The notes under the pieces were generated by a model. That model was not told the DNA's origin, ran no database searches, and worked only from the letters and a program-made list of their open reading frames with translations. A program made the translations under genes and the position numbers. From Prevotellaceae bacterium (lineage in GTDB: Bacteria > Bacteroidota > Bacteroidia > Bacteroidales > UBA932): 5,082 nucleotides of DNA. Positions 1 through 4,622 of this stretch are shown piece after piece. The stretch's first letter is position 1. Every line of letters starts with the position of its first letter. The stretch lies in the NCBI GenBank assembly GCA_031258755.1, contig JAIRMK010000024.1:1-5082 (forward strand), written 5' to 3'.

Positions 1-1148
1 GCGCTGTGGGCGGCCAACTTCACCTGCATCACGCCTTGTGAAACCACCCTGTCGCCCGGCGCCAATCCCGACATGATTTGTACGCGCATGCCGTCGCTCG
101 ATCCAGTCGTTACCCATTGTTTTTTATATATTTCCTCTCCCAGTTGGAGATAGACGAAGTACAGCCCCTGTTCTTCCGTGAGCGCCGTGAGTGGCACGGA
201 GAGCACGTCCTGTTGTGTTGCGGTGAGCAGATAGATTTCCGCGAACGAGCCCGGGATGAACGCGCCGGTGTTGTCAAACTCAAATGTCGCGGGCAGGTAC
301 GGCGAATTTTGGTTCATCGAAGCGCCCACCGACAGCAGCCGGCCGTTCAGGTCGGACAGCCTGTAGGTGGCGTCGTCGTAGGGCACTTTGAAGCGCGCAT
401 CGACAACCTGCGCCAAATCCTTGAAGTACCTGGCCGGCACGTCGGCGCGCAGTTGCAGCCGCCTGTTCCTGCCGAGGCTCACAAGGGGCTGCCCCACGGC
501 GACGTATTCGCCCTCGTTCACCCACCGGCGGTTGACGACGCCGCTCATGGGCGCCGTCACGTTCATGCCCTGCGACGTAACCGTTTTCAACGAGGCGTTG
601 TACGCCGTTTTCGCGCGGTCGTAGCGCAGTTGCGCCTCTTCAAAATCCTTCCTTGAGACGATGTGCTCCTTCACCAGACTTTCGGCGCGGTCGTAGGCCG
701 CACGGGCGGCCTCGTATTCTATTTTCGCCTTGATGGCCGGGTCGCCGTCCGCCATGTTCCTGGCCGAGATGCCGGCAAGCACCTGGCCTTCCCTCACGGC
801 GGCGCCTTCCGACAGCACGGCCTGCGCAAACGACACCACGCCGCTCGACGTGGCTACTACCGTTATTTCGTCGCCTTGCGCCGGCAACAGCTTCCCGCTC
901 GTTTTGATTACCCGGCTGAATGTGCCCGGCGCCACCGTTTGCAGTTCAAGCCGTGCAGCGGCGGCTTGCGCCTTGCCGAACGTGATTTCGCCGGCGTGCG
1001 ACTCCTGCTCGTGTCCGCCTTCTTCGGCGCAACTCCCGTCGTGAACGTGTCCGTCGTGGTTATGTCCGTCATGCTTGTGTCTGCCGCATCCGGCAGTCAA
1101 CAGGAGCAACAGGATGTAAGATGTATAATGTATGAAGTATGATTTCAT
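1..1148 (-). CDS. RND efflux periplasmic adaptor lipoprotein (HlyD/CusB-like), 3' end outside window
   Basis: Membrane-fusion (adaptor) subunit of a tripartite RND efflux system, joining an inner-membrane pump to a TolC-like channel. About 382 codons are visible and the frame stays open to the edge, so only a short C-terminal tail is missing. The ATG at 1148 gives a lipoprotein signal: hydrophobic LLLLL (13-17) and lipobox LTAGC with Cys21, so the mature protein should be lipid-anchored. Residues 24-51 are rich in His (24, 26, 29, 31, 34, 36, 46, 51), a likely metal-binding tail. The family architecture follows: first half of the lipoyl/barrel-sandwich domain (about 70-130, with TSSGVV and EGAAVREGQVL), an Ala/Glu/Arg-rich alpha-hairpin (about 135-188), the second lipoyl half (TAPMSGVV), then beta-barrel and membrane-proximal segments. 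It is second in an operon behind a His-rich protein, which favours a metal-ion substrate (Cu, Zn, Co or similar); the exact metal cannot be read from this. There is no Shine-Dalgarno; a 7-nt tandem repeat sits directly upstream. Confidence 0.93.
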   Translation of the reverse strand, partial: MKSYFIHYTSYILLLLLTAGCGRHKHDGHNHDGHVHDGSCAEEGGHEQESHAGEITFGKAQAAAARLELQTVAPGTFSRVIKTSGKLLPAQGDEITVVATSSGVVSFAQAVLSEGAAVREGQVLAGISARNMADGDPAIKAKIEYEAARAAYDRAESLVKEHIVSRKDFEEAQLRYDRAKTAYNASLKTVTSQGMNVTAPMSGVVNRRWVNEGEYVAVGQPLVSLGRNRRLQLRADVPARYFKDLAQVVDARFKVPYDDATYRLSDLNGRLLSVGASMNQNSPYLPATFEFDNTGAFIPGSFAEIYLLTATQQDVLSVPLTALTEEQGLYFVYLQLGEEIYKKQWVTTGSSDGMRVQIMSGLAPGDRVVSQGVMQVKLAAHS

Positions 1149-1151
1149 CTT

Positions 1152-1179
1152 AATTATGAATTATGAATTATGAATTATG
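1152..1179. repeat. 7-nt tandem repeat, four exact copies, abutting the adaptor start codon
   Basis: The unit AATTATG (plus strand) occurs four times without a mismatch, with a degenerate fifth unit after it. Read on the gene strand it is CATAATT x4, ending 3 nt before the adaptor ATG at 1148. It therefore fills the ribosome-loading region, where no Shine-Dalgarno is present. Such repeats can change copy number by slippage; an effect on expression is inference only. Confidence 0.9.
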
Positions 1180-1210
1180 AGTTATAACTTTCCCTGAGGG
1201 GAAAAATTTA

Positions 1211-1284
1211 GGCTCCCCCTCCTTGCCTTTCTCCCCTCTCATCCAGGAGAGGGGTCGGGGGGTGAGGCCGGGGTTGGGGGAAGG
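1211..1284. repeat. GC-rich nested palindromic intergenic repeat
   Basis: A perfect 8-bp stem, CCCCTCTC (1233-1240) against GAGAGGGG (1247-1254), encloses the 6-nt loop ATCCAG. An outer C-tract at 1213-1219 can pair with the G-tract at 1276-1283, so the whole segment can fold as a nested hairpin. The motif GGAGAGGGG followed by a G-run resembles palindromic repeats scattered between genes in many bacterial genomes (from memory, not searched). On the minus strand it lies between the His-rich gene and the adaptor and is followed by a T5 run at about 1204-1208. It could therefore act as a partial terminator or an mRNA-stabilising element inside the operon. Confidence 0.7.
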
Positions 1285-1287
1285 CTC

Positions 1288-1728
1288 TTAACTAATGATT
1301 GGAGGCGCCCGCAGGCCGTGGATTTGGCCTGCACCGGCAGATTCCACGAGAAGGACTGCGGGGCGGTATTTGTGCTTGCCGGGCGCTGTGGCCGCGTCGC
1401 CGGAAAGGTTTACCCACACGAAAAGCGCCGGTAAAAGCGAAAAAGGCGGGTGATGTAAGGTGCAGGATAATGGCTTGCAATTGGTTTCCTGCTGGTCGAA
1501 AACAAGGTATTCCTGTTCCGCCACGCAGTGGTCGTCTGTATCGGCGGTTTCCCCGCCGGCGCCGTGATGTGTGGCGCACGCGTGATGTTCGTCATCATGG
1601 TGCGCCTCTTCGTGGTGTTCCGTGGTCATGCACATCATCGCACCATGGTGATGGTGCGGCACAACGGTAAACGCCACCAGCAGGAAAGCGGCAATCGTTA
1701 CGGTCAATATGGAAAGTTTGTTTTTCAA
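1288..1728 (-). CDS. Small His/Cys-rich exported protein, first gene of metal-efflux operon (DUF6769-like)
   Basis: A 146-residue protein. A basic start (MKNK) and a hydrophobic stretch (about 5-23) form a signal peptide or N-terminal anchor, placing the rest in the periplasm. Immediately after comes a His cluster (HHHH at 25-28), then His pairs at 38-39, 43-44, 48-49 and 54-55 mixed with Asp/Glu, and five Cys (33, 51, 68, 84, 89). This composition is typical of metal-binding proteins. The C-terminus ends in the motif HGLRAPP (137-143), which I associate from memory with the Bacteroidales family DUF6769 found beside CusB/CusA-type genes; I have not checked this. It is the first gene after a consensus promoter and precedes the adaptor by 139 nt on the same strand. 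A role as periplasmic metal buffer or donor to the pump is inference. The ATG at 1728 is chosen because the promoter predicts transcription starting about 20 nt upstream. Confidence 0.85.
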   Translation of the reverse strand: MKNKLSILTVTIAAFLLVAFTVVPHHHHGAMMCMTTEHHEEAHHDDEHHACATHHGAGGETADTDDHCVAEQEYLVFDQQETNCKPLSCTLHHPPFSLLPALFVWVNLSGDAATAPGKHKYRPAVLLVESAGAGQIHGLRAPPIIS

Positions 1729-1753
1729 CGCTAATTTCTACATTACGACGACG

Positions 1754-1785
1754 CAAAGGTAAGGCAAATAATCGGATTTTGCAAA
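1754..1785 (-). promoter_or_regulatory. Bacteroidota sigma-A promoter of the metal-efflux operon
   Basis: Read on the minus strand: -33 box TTTG at 1785-1782, exactly 20 nt of spacer, then -7 box TACCTTTG at 1761-1754, matching TTTG-N19-21-TAnnTTTG. The start site should lie near 1748, giving a leader of about 20 nt before the ATG at 1728. No clear operator repeat is visible around it. Confidence 0.8.
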
Positions 1786-1793
1786 TTTCCTGA

Positions 1794-1905
1794 AATCCCA
1801 TACGCAGCGGTACTGTGACAAAGACAGAAGATTATCTGTATTCGAGTGCGAGAAATTATGCCGAATTGGAAAGTGTAATATATAATAAAATTGGCGTTGA
1901 ATCTG
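1794..1905 (+). pseudogene. C-terminal remnant of REP-associated (Y1-type) transposase
   Basis: Plus-strand frame 1794-1905 reads NPIRSGTVTK, then TEDYLYSSARNYAELESVI. The pattern NPxRxGxV followed by EDYxYSSARNYA is the hallmark C-terminal segment of IS200-like REP-associated tyrosine transposases (RAYTs, Y1_Tnp family). The catalytic part (HUH motif and tyrosine) is missing, because the frame is closed by a TGA at 1791-1793 and the metal-operon promoter follows directly on that side. Downstream the frame runs into the 28-nt direct repeats and loses similarity. There is no plausible start codon or ribosome site for this fragment. It is best read as a decayed transposase stub marking an old insertion or rearrangement point beside the efflux operon. 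Confidence 0.72.
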
Positions 1906-1997
1906 CTTTTTTGGATTTCATTCCTAAAAAGTCAATACTTTTTTGGATTTCATTCCTAAAAAGTCGTGTTTTTATTTGTTTGTATTCCCAAAAAGTC
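1906..1997. repeat. Direct repeats, period 32 nt: two exact 28-nt copies plus a diverged third
   Basis: Positions 1906-1933 and 1938-1965 are identical over 28 nt, beginning CTTTTTTGGATTT and ending CCTAAAAAGTC, and separated by AATA. A diverged third copy ends at 1997, exactly 32 nt on. The core ATTCC(T/C)AAAAAGTC occurs at 1920, 1952 and 1984. The third copy merges into the -33 and spacer region of the promoter at 1975-2006, so the array looks like tandem duplication of a promoter-proximal segment. Confidence 0.88.
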
Positions 1998-2006
1998 GTA
2001 TTTTTG
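1975..2006 (+). promoter_or_regulatory. Consensus Bacteroidota promoter on plus strand
   Basis: -33 TTTG (1975-1978), 20-nt spacer, -7 TATTTTTG (1999-2006), a full match to TTTG-N20-TAnnTTTG. Transcription should start near 2012. The first ATG downstream (2025) opens a 45-codon frame beginning MIKR that I do not believe is a gene. The promoter may be orphaned, or may feed a long leader into the toxin-like gene at 2204. Confidence 0.65.
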
Positions 2007-2177
2007 TGACTTAAGCATAAAAGTTATGATAAAAAGAAGCCAAATTTCCCAAATCATTTTTGGGTGCATACGACCGCGCCACTTTTGCCGTAATACACCG
2101 CGACAATTGCGAAGATTTTTTGTTGTAAAAATTCTATTTTTTCTTCCCGACAAGCAGGGTTGATAATACGAAATTCA
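2007..2177. other. Non-coding stretch with a small hairpin; no credible gene
   Basis: Short frames exist on both strands, but their products are rich in Arg, Phe and Trp with no recognisable motif. One hairpin is visible: CCCAAA (2048-2053) and TTTGGG (2059-2064) with a 5-nt loop. A T6 run at about 2116-2121 follows only weak pairing, so I do not call a terminator. This stretch could be the untranslated leader of the next gene or the remains of a deleted one. Confidence 0.5.
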
Positions 2178-2185
2178 TATCTTTG
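2178..2185 (+). promoter_or_regulatory. -7 promoter box upstream of the toxin-like gene
   Basis: TATCTTTG followed by CAG is a strong Bacteroidota -7 element. No TTTG lies 19-21 nt upstream; the nearest TTG (2160-2162) is only 15 nt away. The expected start near 2192 gives a leader of about 12 nt to the ATG at 2204. This also argues against a TTG start at 2183, because that triplet lies within the -7 box. Confidence 0.55.
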
Positions 2186-2203
2186 CAGCTTAATCAAACA
2201 AAC

Positions 2204-2645
2204 ATGTCTTCACAACAACTGTTCAACCTGTATAAAGAATTTGTTAGCGGCGGGCAAATCGAAATTATGAAAGGATATGTCAAGAAATCCGATAATAAGG
2301 ATTTACTTGCTATTGCCCGGAATTTTGCCGAAAAAGGCAATACAGTACAAATTACAACAAATATTCATTTTAAAGATGCAAAATATAAAGATGTCTTTGG
2401 CGGATTGAACGGAACCAAGTATGAGCGCAAATGCCCGGATTTAATCATTAATGGAAAATATTATGAATATGATTTCAAAGGGCGCGAAACAATCGTCGCG
2501 GATAATAATAAACAATAACAAAGGCGCAAATCACCGTCTTATACGAAGAAATATTTACAATAGAGCCGTATTGGAAAAACAAAATATAGAAGAAGTCTGG
2601 ATATACGAAAAGGGAAAAACTTATTTAATTTACAAAAAACAGTAG
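2204..2645 (+). pseudogene. Frameshifted small nuclease/toxin-like gene (CdiA C-terminal domain-like)
   Basis: The first frame (2204-2518) gives 104 residues starting MSSQQLFNLYKEF. It contains a helical N-terminus, a strand-like VQITTNIHFKD (48-58) and the conserved-looking block KCPDLIINGKYYEY (76-89). It then reads out of frame for about 14 codons to a TAA. The sequence resumes in another frame from about 2466: NMISKGAKQSSRIIINNN, then RNIYNR, then EEVWIYEKGK with a TAG stop at 2643-2645. Together the halves form one logical protein of about 148 residues. The PDL-x7-E arrangement, a following Gln with a hydrophobic strand, and a final VWIYEKGK strand resemble nuclease domains at the C-termini of contact-dependent toxins (CdiA-CT, PD-(D/E)XK-like fold). 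This is my recognition, not a search result. The break sits at a short repeat (TATGA at 2462 and 2468), suggesting a small deletion. No immunity gene is adjacent. Confidence 0.6.
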
Positions 2646-2663
2646 GGAGCGTACCCCCTACTG
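2634..2663 (-). terminator. Rho-independent terminator of the candidate small RNA
   Basis: On the minus strand CAGTAGGG (2663-2656) and CCCTACTG (2647-2640) form a perfect 8-bp stem with an 8-nt loop, followed at once by TTTTTT (2639-2634). The T-run exists only on this strand, so termination is directional. The hairpin contains the TAG stop of the convergent broken toxin gene. Confidence 0.85.
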
Positions 2664-2765
2664 CTGGTGGCCGAGCCGTAGCACTGCCTTTTTCCCTTAC
2701 AAACAGTAACGATAAATCGTTCTGCAAGCGCCGCTCCGTAGAACAGCTAAATGCCTTCCGGCATC
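2634..2765 (-). ncRNA. Candidate small RNA, about 130 nt, family not recognised
   Basis: The transcript is bounded by a perfect promoter (2771-2802) and a strong intrinsic terminator (2634-2663). From the 5' end it can fold AGATGCC-GGAA-GGCATTT, a 7-bp hairpin with a GNRA tetraloop (about 2765-2748). Next comes a GTTCT/AGAAC pairing, or alternatively an 8-bp hairpin with one bulged A, the arms CAGAACGA and TCGTTACTG around the loop TTTA. A single-stranded purine stretch GGGAAAAAGG follows, then the terminator stem. The segment is clearly more GC-rich than the DNA on either side. The frame that crosses it starts in the abiEii-like coding region on the same strand and looks non-coding. It could be a trans-acting regulator, a 6S-like RNA, or a remnant from a mobile element; I did not recognise an Rfam family. 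The exact 5' end is inferred from promoter spacing. Confidence 0.6.
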
Positions 2766-2770
2766 TGCCA

Positions 2771-2802
2771 CAAAAGTACAACTTTTTTCTGAAATCGCCA
2801 AA
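2771..2802 (-). promoter_or_regulatory. Consensus promoter driving the candidate small RNA
   Basis: Minus strand: -33 TTTG at 2802-2799, 20-nt spacer, -7 TACTTTTG at 2778-2771. It is one of three perfect TTTG-N20-TAnnTTTG promoters in the window, yet no gene starts downstream of it; the next feature is a terminator about 110 nt away. Confidence 0.78.
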
Positions 2803-2905
2803 AAATATCAGAAGAACATTAACATTAATACAACAGGGGCGCAAGCAGGAAGGACATGGAGCGCTTAAAGTAGCTTTTAACTTGCCTAAGTAAATTGACG
2901 TATAG
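2803..2905. other. Spacer between abiEii-like stop and small-RNA promoter
   Basis: About 100 nt downstream of the toxin stop codon. I see no convincing intrinsic terminator for the AbiE-like mRNA: the candidate stem ACTT/AAGT is only 4 bp and lacks a T-run. Read-through into the small RNA unit is therefore possible. Confidence 0.4.
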
Positions 2906-3868
2906 CTATCTATTAATATTTTTAATAATTTTATAAAATGATGTTTCCACCTCTTTCTCTTCCGGTATCTCCACAAAAGCCAATGGTGTCAATTCATTTT
3001 TATATACAGACCGAAGCCTTTCCCATATTGCCGGAAACCCTTTTATCAATGGTGAATCAGCAATCTTTTTTGTCTGCCAACCCTCCGGCGTATTAAACTC
3101 CTGTTGATCGTGAGCAAACAATTCCGACAAATCTTTTTGAAAATCGATAGACTGAATGTATGTGGCACATTCTGAATCATTTGCCAGATAATATAAATCG
3201 TAGAAATGGCGAATTTTAGCTGAAAGTTCGACTATTAGATTTTCCGCGAAAGAAAAACGGAACAGCGAAACCAATTTCTCAATCATTGTACGTCGTTTAT
3301 CCAAAACATTGAGAGTAAAGGGTTGTAAGTTATATTGTTCAATCAATGGTGTATTATTCGTTTGCTCGTAAAAGTCAGAAATAAAACTTGTTACCGTTTG
3401 CTTTTGATATGGATATGGATTAGCATACGTATTGATTTCTACCAATAATTGCCCAGTTTTGATAGCTGTCCGGGTGGACTGTCCGATGATAGTAAGATAT
3501 TGATAGACTGCTTTGTAAAAACGAGAGCCTTTGCTTGTTATGCTGTTCAATACAATTTCTTCCAACCCGGCAGTTATGTCTTTTGCCAATTGTTTTATCA
3601 ACATTTTCAACTGATTACCAGAAAATGAGTTAGCATCAATAGCTGCAATATCAATATCCTCGCTAAAACGGTTAGTCAAACGGTAGGCTTTGGAAAGCGA
3701 AGTTCCACCTTTAAAAACGACTTTTTCGGCATTGGGATTTTGCGCCATACGTTGCAATACGCGTGTTATCCAATAATCTTTTTCAATATAAACAGGCGAT
3801 ATAGCAAAATGTTCTGCTGCAGCTAATATCGTGTCGGTAAACAGTTGTGCATTTTCGTGTAATGTCAT
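2906..3868 (-). CDS. AbiEii/AbiGii-family nucleotidyltransferase toxin (type IV TA system)
   Basis: Toxin half of an AbiE-like type IV toxin-antitoxin / abortive phage infection system. The family are nucleotidyltransferase-fold proteins that modify RNA (tRNA or GTP have been implicated in studied members). From the ATG at 3868 it is 320 residues. Key motifs: EKDYW (29-33), FKGGTSLSKAYRL (52-64) carrying the GG(T/S)S nucleotide-binding signature, and RFSEDIDIA (67-75) with acidic residues Asp71 and Asp73. Lys198 follows in IEKLVSLFRF, then RHFYDLYYL (220-228), corresponding to the family's late RDxYDxY motif with His in place of Asp. It overlaps the antitoxin gene as ATGA, and GGAG (3877-3874) sits 6 nt upstream of this ATG, one of the few clear Shine-Dalgarno sites here, so I prefer this start. 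An in-frame ATG at 3880 would add four residues. The gene appears intact. Confidence 0.92.
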   Translation of the reverse strand: MTLHENAQLFTDTILAAAEHFAISPVYIEKDYWITRVLQRMAQNPNAEKVVFKGGTSLSKAYRLTNRFSEDIDIAAIDANSFSGNQLKMLIKQLAKDITAGLEEIVLNSITSKGSRFYKAVYQYLTIIGQSTRTAIKTGQLLVEINTYANPYPYQKQTVTSFISDFYEQTNNTPLIEQYNLQPFTLNVLDKRRTMIEKLVSLFRFSFAENLIVELSAKIRHFYDLYYLANDSECATYIQSIDFQKDLSELFAHDQQEFNTPEGWQTKKIADSPLIKGFPAIWERLRSVYKNELTPLAFVEIPEEKEVETSFYKIIKNINR

Positions 3869-4593
3869 CGTAATCTCCATTTCGTTTTAGTAGGTAATAT
3901 ATTCTCTGAAATTGGAGTTTTATAATCAGTTACGGCATTCAGCGATTTTTGAAGCCTATTGAGTAATGCCCGCTCTGTTCCAATACTTTCTAAAATGGCA
4001 CCACAAAGGGCGCGTACTGAATTGGTATATTGCAAAGCCAGATTGGTAAGCTCCGCTTTCTTTTTGGGTGCCAGTTTCCGAAATATTTCTTTAAAACGTA
4101 TGCAAACTTCATCTGGCGTGGTTGCCGGAATCTCCTTAATAAAACGCACAGCGTCCAAAATCCGCAATAATTCTATATTGTCTTTGGTAATCTTATTCGG
4201 CTGGAATACAAAAGAAATGGTATAAATCTCACGCTTTACGGCACGGCGGTATTTGTTTGTTCCAATTTGCAAAGCATTGGAGATTTGCGTAGTCAATCTC
4301 AATTCGTTAAAAACAGAATATCCTGTGAGATAGCCGATTAATTTTCCATCTTTTTCTATAAAATCTTTGGCTATCTGGTAAGGAGATGGCTTTAATGCAC
4401 CGAATTGCGTTTGGCGGGGTTTGTAGTATTTGCCTTTGGATAATTTGCTAATAACGCCTGCTGCCGCCATACGGTTTAAATATTTTACAACCGTAGCCTC
4501 CTTCCCTCCTTCAATAGGAATATCCACATAGGTAAAAACATAATCCGTAGGGAACCTGTCTATTGTACTTTTTATTTTTTCTATTATTTTCAT
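3865..4593 (-). CDS. AbiEi-like winged-helix antitoxin / transcriptional autorepressor
   Basis: Antitoxin partner of the nucleotidyltransferase encoded next; 242 residues from the ATG at 4593. Residues 1-60 form a winged helix-turn-helix: FTYVDIPI (20-27), a recognition-helix region EATVVKYLNRMAAAGVI (32-48), and a wing with SKGKYYKPR (52-60). This is the standard N-terminus of AbiEi/DUF6088-type regulators. The remainder (about 65-240) has the C-terminal antitoxin layout, including LIGYLTGYSVFNELRLTTQ (85-103) and a strand FVFQPNKIT, then helices rich in Lys/Glu/Leu. Known AbiEi proteins neutralise the toxin without stable binding and repress their own promoter. A TTG at 4605 could extend it by four residues, but that codon lies inside the promoter -7 box, so I chose 4593. 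Predicted leader length is only a few nucleotides. The stop overlaps the toxin start (ATGA). Confidence 0.88.
   Translation of the reverse strand: MKIIEKIKSTIDRFPTDYVFTYVDIPIEGGKEATVVKYLNRMAAAGVISKLSKGKYYKPRQTQFGALKPSPYQIAKDFIEKDGKLIGYLTGYSVFNELRLTTQISNALQIGTNKYRRAVKREIYTISFVFQPNKITKDNIELLRILDAVRFIKEIPATTPDEVCIRFKEIFRKLAPKKKAELTNLALQYTNSVRALCGAILESIGTERALLNRLQKSLNAVTDYKTPISENILPTKTKWRLR
3874..3877 (-). promoter_or_regulatory. Shine-Dalgarno GGAG deciding the toxin start
   Basis: GGAG on the minus strand lies 6 nt before the ATG at 3868, inside the last codons of the antitoxin gene. Together with the ATGA overlap it supports translational coupling of antitoxin and toxin. Confidence 0.6.
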
Positions 4594-4599
4594 TCCAAG

Positions 4600-4622
4600 A
4601 GACAAAGATAATACATTTGTCT
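4600..4622. promoter_or_regulatory. Candidate AbiEi operator: inverted repeat overlapping the -7 box
   Basis: AGACAAA (4600-4606) and TTTGTCT (4616-4622) form a perfect 7-bp inverted repeat with a 9-nt spacer, so arm centres are 16 nt apart. The left arm overlaps the -7 box (4603-4610), where a bound repressor would block transcription. AbiEi proteins are known to autoregulate through inverted repeats at their own promoter; binding here is inferred. Confidence 0.5.
4603..4610 (-). promoter_or_regulatory. -7 promoter box of the AbiE-like cassette
   Basis: TATCTTTG on the minus strand, 9 nt from the ATG at 4593. The best -33 candidate is TTTG at 4637-4634, but its 23-nt spacing is longer than usual, so the promoter may be intrinsically weak. 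The predicted mRNA is nearly leaderless. Confidence 0.55.

Noticed and set aside
78..656. Long plus-strand frame across the adaptor gene
   Set aside because: It is antisense to a well-supported RND adaptor; the product is Arg/His/Val-rich with no motif, as expected for the opposite strand of GC-rich coding DNA.
1906..1997. Possible CRISPR array (28-nt repeats at a 32-nt period)
   Set aside because: Spacers would be only 4 nt long, and no cas genes are present; these are simple tandem duplications.
2025..2163. 45-codon ORF starting MIKR downstream of a good promoter
   Set aside because: After MIKR the sequence is Arg/Phe-rich without family resemblance; kept only as a hint of a lost ATPase gene, not as a gene.
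2665..2700. tRNA-like 3' end suggested by CCACCA on the minus strand near the small RNA
   Set aside because: No TTCRA T-loop, acceptor pairing or cloverleaf can be formed upstream; the CCACCA is coincidental.
2539..2976. 145-residue minus-strand frame with several Cys (CPSCLRPCC, FCGRCRKAF), suggestive of a zinc ribbon
   Set aside because: It starts inside the abiEii-like gene in another frame, crosses the small-RNA promoter and terminator, and its Cys pairs have no consistent zinc-finger spacing.
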